Below are positions 7,269 to 15,965 of a stretch of 40,343 nt of DNA, piece by piece. The translations under genes and the position numbers were made by a program. Location of the stretch: assembly GCA_035429725.1 (NCBI GenBank), contig DAOMFI010000013.1, forward strand, positions 1 to 40,343. The letters run 5' to 3'. This stretch comes from JALORV01 sp035429725. GTDB taxonomy: Bacteria > Pseudomonadota > Gammaproteobacteria > Burkholderiales > Burkholderiaceae_F. Below the pieces are notes generated by a model. It searched no databases, had not been told where the DNA came from, and saw nothing but the letters and a program-made list of their open reading frames with translations. Position 1 is the first letter of the stretch; every line of letters begins with the position of its first letter.

Positions 7269-8782
7269 TGGAAGCGGTGCCGGATGCGTTGCGGCTGGTC
7301 GGGGGTGACGTCGACCTGGGCCACGTAGGGTGTCTGTTCGCCGTTACGGATCTCGATCAGGTAGCGGCCAGCGGGCAAGGTGAGTTCCGTCAGCGGTGGC
7401 GTCGTGCCACGTGACTCGCCGTTGACGAACACGGTGCCCCACGGAGCGACCGCCAGCGCCACGACACCTTGCGCGGTGACTGGTGCTACGGCGCTGCGGC
7501 GCGCTGCCGGCGCGCGGGGAGCTTCCGCCGCGCGCTCGCCGGATTCGCTGGCAACTGGGGTGGCTGCCTCAGCCGGAAGGGCAGGCGCGCTGGCGCCACG
7601 GCCGGACGCCTCGGTTGGCGACAGCGGCGCAAAGCGGACGCCCGAAACCGACGCGCTGCTCCCGCTCGGCGGCGCCGGCGGCGGGGGCGCTTGCTTCGGT
7701 TCGAGCGGACCACGCAGTGCGATACCGCCGATGACGACAATCGCCGTCAGCCCGACCAGGCCGGCAATGATGTTCGTACGCCGCGAGCTGCGGGCGCGCA
7801 CCGGTTCCGCGCGAGCGGGCACCGCGGCCAGCGTGGCCACCGTGAGGGTCGTCGGCTTCTTCGGCATCACGGCCAGTCGGGCGGGCATGCCGGTGATCGT
7901 GGCCGAGTTGGGCAGCGGCATGTCGCCGCGATTGCCCCACAGGAACGTCGTGAGGGCGTTGCGAACCTGCCCGGCCGTGGCGAACACGCGCGTTCCACCG
8001 AGTTCCAGCGCCTGTTCCGCGATCTCCGCAAGTGCCAGCGGGGCGTTGGGCTTCAGTTGCAGCACGGGGCTCTCCGCGCCTTTGTTCGGCGCGCGCAGGA
8101 CCTTGACGTCGGGCCGTGTGCCCGTCAGCAGCAGAAAAAGCAGCGCGCCGAGTGCCCGCACGTCCTTGCGGCGTGCCTCGCCGGACAGTTCGTTGCCGAA
8201 ATACGGCAGCAGTCGGTCGGTGCCGTGCAGTTCGAAGTCGCCGGTGCTGCCGCTGTCGATCCAGCCGCCGAATCCCATGACTTTCGGCAGCCGCTCGGGG
8301 CCCTGCAGGTAGATCCGGGACGGCGACAGGTGCCCGTGCGGTATGCCCTTCGCGTGCGCGAACTCCACGGCGTCGGCCACCCGGGCGACAATGTCTGCCG
8401 CCTGCAGAAAGCCCGGCCGGTAGCCCTCGGCAAGGAGTTCGTCGAGCAGCTTGCCGTCGACCTTCTCGAGCGCGATGTAGCCAATGCGATTGACGTGACC
8501 GGCATCGAACACGGTCACGATATGGGGATGATGCAGTCGGCCCGCCGCCTGGGCCTGGCGCATGAAAGCCTGCTCGATGCGCTCGTGGGCCGCGCGGTCC
8601 TGCGCCTGGGTGGGATGCAGCTGCACCGACTTGACGATCAACTCGCGGTTCAGCACCGGGTCGAACGCCAGGTAGACGGTCGTGTAGCGGTCGCGTCGCA
8701 GTTCGCGCAGCACCGAATAACGACCGACCAGCTTGACGTTGGGTGACGGGGTCGGTGCCTTCGGTGCGACGGCGTGTGACAT
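7265..8782 (-). CDS. PEGA-type Ser/Thr pseudokinase, membrane anchored
   Basis: A 505-residue protein with a protein-kinase fold at about 20-285, a Pro/Ala-rich linker, one transmembrane helix (337-356) and a C-terminal PEGA-like domain (about 440-505: LAVAPWGTVFVNGESRG). The catalytic machinery is lost. The glycine-rich loop reads ELRRDRYTTVYLA with no GxGxxG; the HRD motif is HGH (149-151), replacing the catalytic Asp by His; the DFG motif is GFG (170-172), losing the metal-binding Asp. Lys51, equivalent to the VAIK lysine, remains. It is therefore a pseudokinase, paralogous to the active kinase immediately upstream and matching it in the PEGA domain. It is coupled to the TssQ-like gene. 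A role as scaffold or allosteric partner of the active kinase is inference. Confidence 0.88.
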   Translation of the reverse strand: MSHAVAPKAPTPSPNVKLVGRYSVLRELRRDRYTTVYLAFDPVLNRELIVKSVQLHPTQAQDRAAHERIEQAFMRQAQAAGRLHHPHIVTVFDAGHVNRIGYIALEKVDGKLLDELLAEGYRPGFLQAADIVARVADAVEFAHAKGIPHGHLSPSRIYLQGPERLPKVMGFGGWIDSGSTGDFELHGTDRLLPYFGNELSGEARRKDVRALGALLFLLLTGTRPDVKVLRAPNKGAESPVLQLKPNAPLALAEIAEQALELGGTRVFATAGQVRNALTTFLWGNRGDMPLPNSATITGMPARLAVMPKKPTTLTVATLAAVPARAEPVRARSSRRTNIIAGLVGLTAIVVIGGIALRGPLEPKQAPPPPAPPSGSSASVSGVRFAPLSPTEASGRGASAPALPAEAATPVASESGERAAEAPRAPAARRSAVAPVTAQGVVALAVAPWGTVFVNGESRGTTPPLTELTLPAGRYLIEIRNGEQTPYVAQVDVTPDQPQRIRHRFQ

Positions 8783-8963
8783 CGGTTGTGCGGATCTCGT
8801 GCGGGCCAGCGGCGACAGCCACTGGCCGGCGCGAGTCCGCAGCGCGAATTATGGCCCGATGAGGCTAGCCGATGCGTCGGCGCGGCTCAAGCCGCGGAAA
8901 GCCTGAAAAGGGGGCCGAAGGACACGCGTATGACCGCAACCCGCGGCGGCCGAAAACGGTTGC

Positions 8964-10373
8964 CTAGAACCGGTGCTGCAGCGAAATCGTTTCGCCGGAA
9001 CGGAGCTCGATGCGAACCACGAACGGCGGTGCCGAACCGTTGCGCACTTCGATCGTGTGTGGACCCGGCGGCAGGGTGAGTTGCGTGAGCGGTGGTGAGA
9101 CGCCGCGTGCGGCGCCATCGACGTAGACCTCGCCCCAGGGCGCCACGGCCAGATGCACCACACCATCGCGGACCGGCACCGCGGTCGAGGCAGCTTCAGT
9201 CCGCCGCCGGGGCGCCTTGGTCTCGGCGGGCTTCGGTTCTTCGACGGCCGGCACCTCGGCCTTCGGCTCCTCTACCGGCGGAGGCGCTGGCGCCGGAGTG
9301 ACCGGCACGGGCTCGATGGCGACCGGAGGCGGCGCAGGAGGCGGCCTAAGGGCAACAAAGACGATCAGCGCGGCGGCCACGACGACCACGCCTCCGACCA
9401 GCGCCTTGGTCGAAGTGCGTGACCATGCACTCGGCGCCGGCACCTCGGTCGGACGGGCCGCCACCGAGACTTCGGCAAGGGTCGCGCGTGACCCCTCGAC
9501 GAAATCGGCCAGGGCATTGCGGAAGTCAGAGGCGCGCTGATATCGCTGCGCGGGGTCGCGCTCCATCGCCTTGCGCACGATTGCGACCAGCGGCGCCGGG
9601 GTCTCAGGCCGGACCTTGTCCACCGCACGCGGACGCGCCGCAATGACCTGGTCGAGCGTTTCGTCGATCGTGCGGCCGTCAAACGCGCGGCGGCCGGCGA
9701 GCAGTTCGTAAAGGATCGTGCCGAGCGAGAAGATATCGCTGCGTGCGTCGAGCGGTTCGCCCTTGGCCTGCTCGGGCGACATGTAGTTCGGCGTCCCGAC
9801 GAGCTGGCGCGTGCCGGAATCGCGGGCCTCGCGCGGCACCGGTGCCAGCGCCGTTCCGAAGTCCAGAAGCTTGGGCTTGAGGTCGCGCGAGAGGAAGATG
9901 TTCGAAGGCTTGATGTCACGGTGGACCAGCCCGCGCTTGTTGGCATAGTGGATCGCATCGGCGAGCCGCATCATCATCGAGGCGGCCTGGCGCGGGCTCA
10001 TGCGGTTGCCGCCGGCCAGGTACTCGTGCAGGTCCTGGCCGTGCAGGCGTTCCATCGCGATGTACGCGAAGGCATCGGTCTTGCCGGCGTCGTAGATCGT
10101 GACAATGCTCGGATGGCTCATGCCACCGGCCGACTTCGCCTCGCGCAGGAAGTTGGCCTCGATCTGGGTACGGAACTGCGCCTCGCGCGCGAGCGGAATG
10201 ACCTTGATCGCGACTTCGCGCGCCAGGACCGGATCCTGCGCCGCCCAGACGACGCCATAGGAGCCCCGTCCGATCTCGTTCAGGATCGTGAAGCGCCCGA
10301 TCGTCTTCGGCATCGGCACGGGCGCATCGCCCGTGGCGAGCTGGGGCTCGGTGGCGGTCATCGGCTCTGACAT
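8964..10373 (-). CDS. PEGA-type Ser/Thr protein kinase (active), membrane anchored
   Basis: A 469-residue Hanks-type kinase with all key motifs: glycine loop GRGSYG (35-40), VAIK Lys57, catalytic HRDIKPSN (Asp153), DFG (171-173) and an activation segment ending GTPNYMSPE (193-201). A transmembrane helix follows at about 324-342, then a Pro/Glu-rich periplasmic linker and a C-terminal PEGA domain (about 405-469: LAVAPWGEVYVDGAARG). The frame is open further upstream (in-frame ATGs at 10490 and 10436), but the start at 10373 fits the domain layout best; no good ribosome site is seen. It is followed after 180 bp by the pseudokinase paralogue and then the TssQ-like lipoprotein, recalling PpkA-type regulation of type VI secretion. 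Confidence 0.9.
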   Translation of the reverse strand: MSEPMTATEPQLATGDAPVPMPKTIGRFTILNEIGRGSYGVVWAAQDPVLAREVAIKVIPLAREAQFRTQIEANFLREAKSAGGMSHPSIVTIYDAGKTDAFAYIAMERLHGQDLHEYLAGGNRMSPRQAASMMMRLADAIHYANKRGLVHRDIKPSNIFLSRDLKPKLLDFGTALAPVPREARDSGTRQLVGTPNYMSPEQAKGEPLDARSDIFSLGTILYELLAGRRAFDGRTIDETLDQVIAARPRAVDKVRPETPAPLVAIVRKAMERDPAQRYQRASDFRNALADFVEGSRATLAEVSVAARPTEVPAPSAWSRTSTKALVGGVVVVAAALIVFVALRPPPAPPPVAIEPVPVTPAPAPPPVEEPKAEVPAVEEPKPAETKAPRRRTEAASTAVPVRDGVVHLAVAPWGEVYVDGAARGVSPPLTQLTLPPGPHTIEVRNGSAPPFVVRIELRSGETISLQHRF

Positions 10374-10499
10374 CGGGGACGGATTATCGCACCCGCACAC
10401 CCGTCCGATCGCCGGAATTGACGCTGACCTGGCCATGACGACCCGGGGCCCGCTGTAGCGGTGCGGCAAGCCGCGGGTGCCCGCCGGCACGAAGCCCGG

Positions 10500-11672
10500 T
10501 CAGCGCGAGAAAATGATGCGCTCGTTGCGCAGCAGGCGGGCCTGCAGCAGCAGGGCAGCGGCGGTCAGGGCCAGAGCGATGACGCCGGGGACCAGGATAT
10601 CGACCGGTCCGACCACTTCGCCGCGCAGCGCCCGCATCAGCACGGTTTGCTGCGCCAGTGCCGGCACGGCGAGCTGCCAGGGGGCATCGCGGATCGTCAG
10701 GAAAAGCGGCAGGATCGGCACGAAGTTGACGATCATCGTGATGTAGCTCGCGTACGTCTGCGCCTCCTTGTGGCTGCGCCCATATGTCGCGGCCAGCATG
10801 TTGAGCGCGCCCACCATGGCCGAAAATGGCAAGAGCAGGGCGAGGAAGAGCACCACTTCGGGAACGCCGAACTGCATCAGCGCGGAAAGATTCTCGCTGC
10901 GCACGAACTGCATCGCCGCTGTAAATCCGGCCAGAGTCAGCACGACCACAGCGGCCGAACAGGCCGCCGCCACCGCCCACTTGCCGAGCACGATCGAGCC
11001 AGTAGTCACCGGGTTCATCAACAACGGCTCCAGCGAGCCGCGCTCACGCTCGCCGGCGGTGACGTCGATCGCCACGCTGATCGCGCCGACGACCGCGCCG
11101 ACCAGCGCCAGCCACGGTACGAGGAACAGCAGTTGAGCGCCGCGGGCGCGGCTGCCCGCGAGATTGACTTCTTCGATCTCGATTGGCTGCAGCACCTGCG
11201 GGCTGACTCCGCGCGCCAGCAGCCGCTGGCTGCCGAGTTCCCGGCTGTACCCGCGCAGCAATGCCGTCGTCGTGCGGACCGCCGCCTGGGCGCGGCTGGC
11301 CGTTTCGTCGAGGACGACTTCGATGCGTACGGTCTCGCCCTTCGCCTGGCGCTGTTCGAAATCCGGCGGGATGACAACGACCGCGTTCTGCAGCCGGCCG
11401 GAGCGCAACTGCTCGCGGTAGTCGGGAGGTGCGTCGGTGATCGTCGCGCCCTGGCGCTGCAGGAAGTTCACCAGGGCCGGCGCTGCCGCGGCATTGGCCA
11501 CGACGACTTCGCGACGGGCCGCGCTCTCTTCAGCGCTCGACACGAAGCTCGCGATCAGCAGCAGCGACACCGGGCCCGCCAGCAGCGAACTCAGCAGCAC
11601 GACGAACCAGGTGCGGCGGTCGCGCAGGGCGTCGACCAGTTCCTTGCGGAAGACGATCCAGGCGGCGTTCAT
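10500..11672 (-). CDS. ABC-2 type permease, NatB-like
   Basis: A 390-residue integral membrane subunit of an ABC exporter. It has an N-terminal helix (about 22-45), a large extracytoplasmic domain (about 46-175) and a C-terminal group of five to six helices including FLVPWLALVGAVVGAISVA and the conserved cytoplasmic ERERGSLEPLLMNPV motif typical of NatB/YhaP-type ABC-2 permeases. It begins with a 4-nt overlap with the ATPase gene, so the two form one exporter. NatAB of Bacillus extrudes sodium; homologues in proteobacteria have unknown substrates, so substrate is not assigned. Confidence 0.9.
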   Translation of the reverse strand: MNAAWIVFRKELVDALRDRRTWFVVLLSSLLAGPVSLLLIASFVSSAEESAARREVVVANAAAAPALVNFLQRQGATITDAPPDYREQLRSGRLQNAVVVIPPDFEQRQAKGETVRIEVVLDETASRAQAAVRTTTALLRGYSRELGSQRLLARGVSPQVLQPIEIEEVNLAGSRARGAQLLFLVPWLALVGAVVGAISVAIDVTAGERERGSLEPLLMNPVTTGSIVLGKWAVAAACSAAVVVLTLAGFTAAMQFVRSENLSALMQFGVPEVVLFLALLLPFSAMVGALNMLAATYGRSHKEAQTYASYITMIVNFVPILPLFLTIRDAPWQLAVPALAQQTVLMRALRGEVVGPVDILVPGVIALALTAAALLLQARLLRNERIIFSR

Positions 11673-12430
11673 CGTGCCGCCACCTCGGCCGCGTCATACG
11701 CGAGCGCGACGAATGCGTCCTCCAGGGACGATGCACCCGCACGCTGCCGGATCTCGGCGGCGGTTCCGTGTGCGACGCTGCGGCCATGGGCCACGATCAC
11801 CAGACGGTCCGCGAGCTGTTCGACCTCCTGCATGATGTGGGACGAGAGCACGATGCACTTCCCCTGCGTGCGCAGGTGGCCCAGGAGCCGGCGCAGCGCG
11901 CGCGTCGACAGCACGTCGAGCCCGTTGGTCGGCTCATCGAGCATCAGGTGCTGGGGGTCGTGGATCAGCGCACGGGCCAGCGCGACCTTCATGCGCTCGC
12001 CGGTACTGAAGCCCTCGGTACGGCGGTCCAGCAGCGCGCCCATGTCGAGCAGGTCGGCCAGTGCCTTCAGCCGCTGCTCAAATGCCGGCTTCGGAACGCC
12101 GCGCAGGTCCGCGTAGTACGCGATGTTCTCCCGCGCGGTGAGGCGGGCGTACAGTCCGCGCGCGTCCGACAGCATGCCGAGCTGCGCCCGAACGGCGCGC
12201 GGCTCGACGCGCGCGTCGATGCCACCGACCCTGGCCACGCCTGCATCGGCGGCGACCAGCGTGCCGACGATCCGCAAGGTCGTGGTCTTGCCGGCCCCAT
12301 TCGGGCCGAGCAGGGCCGTGATCGTGCCGTCGGGCGCATCGAAGCTGACGTCGCTGACGGCAGTGATCTGCGTGCGCCGCCCTTCCACGCGCGCGGTGAA
12401 CGACTTCGCCAGATTGCGGACTTCGATCAC
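11669..12430 (-). CDS. ABC transporter ATP-binding protein, NatA-like
   Basis: A 253-residue ABC ATPase. It has Walker A GPNGAGKT (about 42-49), a signature of the NatA type reading FSTGERMKVALARAL instead of LSGGQ, Walker B HLMLDEPTNGLD and the switch histidine in VLSSHIM. It is the energy-coupling subunit for the adjoining permease. It overlaps the permease start by 4 nt and the preceding hydrolase stop by 4 nt, so the three genes are translationally coupled in the order hydrolase, ATPase, permease. Confidence 0.93.
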   Translation of the reverse strand: MIEVRNLAKSFTARVEGRRTQITAVSDVSFDAPDGTITALLGPNGAGKTTTLRIVGTLVAADAGVARVGGIDARVEPRAVRAQLGMLSDARGLYARLTARENIAYYADLRGVPKPAFEQRLKALADLLDMGALLDRRTEGFSTGERMKVALARALIHDPQHLMLDEPTNGLDVLSTRALRRLLGHLRTQGKCIVLSSHIMQEVEQLADRLVIVAHGRSVAHGTAAEIRQRAGASSLEDAFVALAYDAAEVAAR

Positions 12431-13890
12431 CGCGCACCCCGGGCGGGATCGATTTCGATCGGCGCGAAAAAGCGCGCGGCCGGCACCTGCTCGAGGCAGG
12501 CGAAGTCCAGGTCGCCAAAGTCACCATCGCGAATGAAGCGCGTGATGAGGCGCGGCGCGCAGGACTGGCCGGTGATGCCGTGACCGAGGTTCGGCGCGAC
12601 GACATGGCGCGCGCGGCCCAGTCGTTCCGCAACCGTGGCGCCATGGCGCGGTGGCGTGGCCGGATCGAGTCCGCCGGAGAGCACAAGGACAGGCACATCC
12701 ACCCGTCCGATGTCGTAGAAGGCGTCAGGAACGGGCCGCGTGGGCACGGCGGGACAGGCGCTCGCGTACAGGTCCACGAAACTGGTGCCGAAGCGTGTTG
12801 CCGCGGCTTCCGCGCGGCGTGCCGCGGTCACGCGCGGCATGTCTTCCGCGCAGATGACGGCGAAGTGCATGCCGACGGCGAAGTTCTCGGTCATGCGCGT
12901 ACCGACGGCCGTCGAGAGCGCGACCAGCGCCGCGAAGTCACCACCGCCTGCTTCGGCCAGCGCAAACGGCAGCACGGCCGCCAGTGAGGGTACGTAAAGT
13001 GGCACGCGCAGCAGCGAGCCCAGCAGGCGCCGGTCGACGCGCAGCACCTGTGTCCCGCCGCTGAGCGGATGCGGGACCGTGACGTCGAATCCGGCGTCGG
13101 CCCGTTGCAGCAGCCGCTCGATGCGTGCGGCGAAGTCGGGGTAGCGCGCACGACAGTCGTCGTCGGCCTGGCAGACCTTGACGAGTTGCGCGAGGGCGGC
13201 GTCGGCATCGACGGCAAACGCGGCCGGAAGAACCATGTCGGGCGGCGCTACGCCGTCGAGCACAGCGGTGCGCACGTGTTGCGGGAACTGGCGCAGGTAC
13301 TCGAGTGCGGCGCGCGTGCCGTACGAAGCGCCCCACAGGTTGATCCGCTCGGCGCCGAGCTTGCGCCGGACCGCGTCGAAATCGCGCACCGCGATCCAGG
13401 TCGCGAACTGCCGCGTATCGGCCTTGAGTCCACGCAGGCAACCCTGCACCTGCTCGAGTTGCTGCGAGGGGTCGAGCGTGGCCGCCAGCGACGTTGACGC
13501 TTCCGGGCAATCCAGCGGATTCGACCGCCCGGTGCCACGCTGGTCGATGAATACGATGTCACGGCGCGCGTTGAGTTCGGCGAAGATCGGCATGACGGCG
13601 CCCGCGACTCGCGTTGCAGACTGTCCCGGTCCGCCCGCCAGCACGAAGACCGGGTCCGGGCGGGCGTTGCGTGCGACTGCCGGGACCACGGCAAAGTGCA
13701 CATCCACGGCGCGGCCCGTGGGCTGGTCGGGATCTTCCGGCATTGCGATGCGGCCGCAGAGGATTTCGCGTTCGATGCCCTGGAGGCGACAGGGTTCGAG
13801 GCCTTCGCTTCGGGCCGATGCCTGCGGACGGCAGCCGGCGCCGAGCGCGACGGCGCCGACGAGCAGGAGCGTTGAGAAGAGGAGGCGCAT
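12427..13890 (-). CDS. Secreted alpha/beta hydrolase, tripeptidyl/prolyl aminopeptidase-like lipoprotein
   Basis: A 487-residue alpha/beta hydrolase of the S33 peptidase type with a TAP-like C-terminal region. The N terminus MRLLFSTLLLVGAVALGAGC is a lipoprotein signal (lipobox GAGC, Cys20). The oxyanion motif is AGGPGQSA, the nucleophile is Ser189 in GASYG, the acid is in GGLDPATP and the histidine in NLGHGI. It probably cleaves N-terminal residues from peptides in the periplasm. The start at 13890 is preferred over an upstream ATG at 13917 because it gives a proper lipoprotein signal. The gene is coupled to the NatAB-like exporter by a 4-nt overlap, which suggests that the exporter's substrate and the peptidase are functionally linked, for example peptide processing or detoxification; this is inference. 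Confidence 0.88.
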   Translation of the reverse strand: MRLLFSTLLLVGAVALGAGCRPQASARSEGLEPCRLQGIEREILCGRIAMPEDPDQPTGRAVDVHFAVVPAVARNARPDPVFVLAGGPGQSATRVAGAVMPIFAELNARRDIVFIDQRGTGRSNPLDCPEASTSLAATLDPSQQLEQVQGCLRGLKADTRQFATWIAVRDFDAVRRKLGAERINLWGASYGTRAALEYLRQFPQHVRTAVLDGVAPPDMVLPAAFAVDADAALAQLVKVCQADDDCRARYPDFAARIERLLQRADAGFDVTVPHPLSGGTQVLRVDRRLLGSLLRVPLYVPSLAAVLPFALAEAGGGDFAALVALSTAVGTRMTENFAVGMHFAVICAEDMPRVTAARRAEAAATRFGTSFVDLYASACPAVPTRPVPDAFYDIGRVDVPVLVLSGGLDPATPPRHGATVAERLGRARHVVAPNLGHGITGQSCAPRLITRFIRDGDFGDLDFACLEQVPAARFFAPIEIDPARGAR

Positions 13891-13917
13891 GGCAGCAGCG
13901 AGAGCGGCGCGCAGCAT

Positions 13918-14183
13918 ATCAATGGCCGGCAGAGGCCGCGGGCACGCTCGGGCCGGTCACAGGGACTGCGCCTCGCCTGCGCCCGGTTGGCTTGCCGTCC
14001 CTGCTCATGCCGCCGCAAGGGCGCGCAGGTCGTCTGCGGACTCAAGTCACCGAAGTGGCGGCACGCGCCGCCGCACCCTCTGGCCAAGCGCCAGACGTCA
14101 GGCCCCAGGCGCCGCGGCCTCCGGCCGGAAAGCCAGGACCGGTACGGGCCGGCGGCGCCGCGCGCCTTCGTCCGCGATGCGCG
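13918..14183. other. Intergenic stretch, no gene recognised
   Basis: GC-rich sequence between the hydrolase start and the true stop of the DUF3014 gene. Open frames across it look like shadows: no start with a ribosome site and no recognisable domain. It should contain the promoter of the hydrolase-NatAB transcript, but no clear -35/-10 pair is seen. Confidence 0.5.
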
Positions 14184-15169
14184 TCAGTTGCGCGGTGCCG
14201 CTTCGGTGAGCAGGGTGCGCACTTCCGACAGTTTGGCCTTGAGCCGGCGCTGATTCGCCGGGCCGACGCGCAGCATGATCTTTTGCCCCGCTGGCAACGC
14301 TTCCAGTGCGGGATCCGCGAACTCATACCGCAGCCAGGGATGCGTGGAGGCAATCGGGCCCTNNNNNNNNNNNNNNNNNNNNNNNNNNNNNNNNNNNNNN
14401 NNNNNNNNNNNNNNNNNNNNNNNNNNNNNNNNNNNNNNNNNNNNNNNNNNNNNNNNNNNNNNGCGGGATCCGCGAACTCATACCGCAGCCAGGGATGCGT
14501 GGAGGCAATCGGGCCCTTCACCTCTGTCAGCCGCAACTGGATGGGCGCGGAGGGAATCGGTGTCGCGATCATCAGGTCGATGACTTCGATCAGCCTGTCG
14601 TTGAAGTAGCGCCCCGGATAGCCCAGCTCCTCGTAGGCCTGCTGGAACCAGGGGTACCAGCGTACGTACAGCGCGAGCGCGCGCTTCGTGTCGATCGCCT
14701 CGACGAACGCAAGGAACGCCGCGTAGCGTTCCGCATTGCCCGCAGTCGCCTCTGTGCCGTCACCGGCCTGCTGGACTGTGAAACGCCCTGGCATCGGACT
14801 GACCGGCCACAATCGGGGAGCGGCATGCGATCGGCCGAGATTGTCGGCGGTGGCAACGACGTGACGGACGAAGTTGTCGAGTTGCAGGAACTTGGCCACC
14901 GAGTCCTTGCCGAGCCACTCCAGCAGCGCGGTCCGCACCTGCGCATCGGAATCGGACAACGGGGGCAGGGCGGACTTCTCGGCGGACTCGGTCTGCAGCG
15001 GCTCGACGGGATACTTGACGGCTGGAGTGGCCGGCACCGGCACTTCGGTGACCGTGGTCACCGGCGGTGGAGGTAGAGCGGGCGCCTCGTTGCGGAGCTT
15101 CAGGACGTAAAGCGCGGCCGCGGCTGCCAACAGGACTCCCGCGGTGATGACGATCGTCAGCTTGTTCAT
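14184..15169 (-). CDS. DUF3014 domain protein, interrupted only by an artificial assembly gap
   Basis: A single-pass membrane protein with an N-terminal helix (about 4-22, TIVITAGVLLAAAAALYVL), a proline-rich linker and a DUF3014 body with DNFVRHVVATADNL, LYVRWYPWFQQAYEELGYPG and WLRYEFADP. As printed, the frame is lost at 14363-14462, where 100 Ns are flanked by identical 55-bp copies. Removing the Ns and one copy (155 bases) gives an uninterrupted frame of exactly 277 codons whose end reads ALEALPAGQKIMLRVGPAN...LTEAAPRN, the normal DUF3014 C terminus. So the gene is intact in the organism. The start at 15169 has an AGGAGG ribosome site. Its function is unknown; it is common in proteobacteria as a periplasmic-facing protein. 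Confidence 0.88.
14308..14517. repeat. Assembly join: 55-bp duplicate around 100 Ns
   Basis: Bases 14308-14362 and 14463-14517 are identical over 55 bp and enclose exactly 100 Ns. This is what a scaffolder leaves when two contigs that overlap by the assembler's k-mer are not merged. The restored reading frame of the DUF3014 gene supports a gap of zero length. Confidence 0.93.
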
Positions 15170-15562
15170 CGCTTGCCTCCTGCCTGCGACGCGGCGCTCG
15201 GTCGGCCAGACCATGCGGCGCGATAGGTGGGCCGCATAGGGATCACGTCAACATTGGAGACGCTGGCCGGACAGAAGTTCAGCCTCCGGCGCCGCAACAT
15301 GCTCCAGTATGAGTCAATTGCAGCAGGTGACCGGCTGTGGACTCACTGAATGATGTCGGCGCCGCAAGGTCCTGGAACCTGAAGGCGTACAGGCCCGCGT
15401 GGAGGCGATTTTCTCTGTGAAAGCCCTCGTCGGTGTCACCGCCGGAGCTTGAGGCGGGCGCGTTCTGAAATCCGAGGCATGATCCTGCCTCCCGCACGAA
15501 TGCGTGCTCTGAACGATGCGGCGCGGCGGCAAGGCGCCGGGCGCCCGGAGGAACTCAACGGC
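15170..15562. other. 393-bp divergent intergenic region, nothing firmly recognised
   Basis: Lies between the start of the DUF3014 gene and the DUF423 gene. It contains two copies of GGCGCCGCAA (in 15288-15300 and 15358-15372) and a GAACCTGA string near 15375 that recalls part of a TPP riboswitch, but the rest of that motif is missing. No credible gene, tRNA or terminator was seen; promoters for both flanking genes must lie here. Confidence 0.5.
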
Positions 15563-15943
15563 ATGGATCGGCACTTCTTCGTGCTGGGTGCGCTGCTGGC
15601 CTTGGTCGGTGTCGCCGCCGGAGCCTTTGGTGCGCACGCGCTCAAGCCTCGGCTCGCGGTCGACATGCTTGCAGTCTTCGAGACGGGCGTGCGCTACCAG
15701 CTGGTGCATTCCCTGGCACTGCTGGCCACGGCCTGGGCAACCCACCGCTGGCCGGGTCGCATCACGCGCGCTGCCGGCTGGTTCTTCGTTGTTGGCATCG
15801 TGCTGTTCAGCGGAAGCCTGTACCTACTCGCGCTCACCGGCACGCGCGGCATCGGCATTGTCACGCCATTGGGTGGCGCGGCCTTCATCCTGGGCTGGGC
15901 CTGTCTCGCCTGGGCGGCAGCCCGCGACTCGGTGCGGCACTGA
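15563..15943 (+). CDS. DUF423 family membrane protein
   Basis: A 126-residue inner-membrane protein with four hydrophobic helices. It carries the family pattern GAFGAHALKPRL near the N terminus, FETGVRYQLVHSLALL in the second quarter and SLYLLALTG...ITPLGG-like (here VTPLGGAAFILGW) near the end. This matches DUF423 (YgdD). Function is unknown. The start at 15563 is chosen because GGAGGA lies 10 bases upstream and the protein then begins at the conserved first helix. The EamA gene follows 22 bp later. Confidence 0.9.
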   Translation: MDRHFFVLGALLALVGVAAGAFGAHALKPRLAVDMLAVFETGVRYQLVHSLALLATAWATHRWPGRITRAAGWFFVVGIVLFSGSLYLLALTGTRGIGIVTPLGGAAFILGWACLAWAAARDSVRH

Positions 15944-15965
15944 GCAGCGTCCATCAAGGGACCGA

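Noticed and set aside
6804..10373. A full type VI secretion locus
   Set aside because: Only satellite genes (kinases and a TssQ-like lipoprotein) are present; no tssB, tssC, tssK, tssM, clpV, hcp or vgrG in the window.
14308..14517. 55-bp direct repeats as attachment sites or a mobile element
   Set aside because: Copies of exactly equal length around 100 Ns occur at two unrelated places; this is an assembler overlap, not biology.
15340..15420. Possible TPP riboswitch (GAACCTGA string)
   Set aside because: The CTGAGA half and the GCGTAGGGAA end of the aptamer are missing, and the downstream gene (DUF423) has no link with thiamine.
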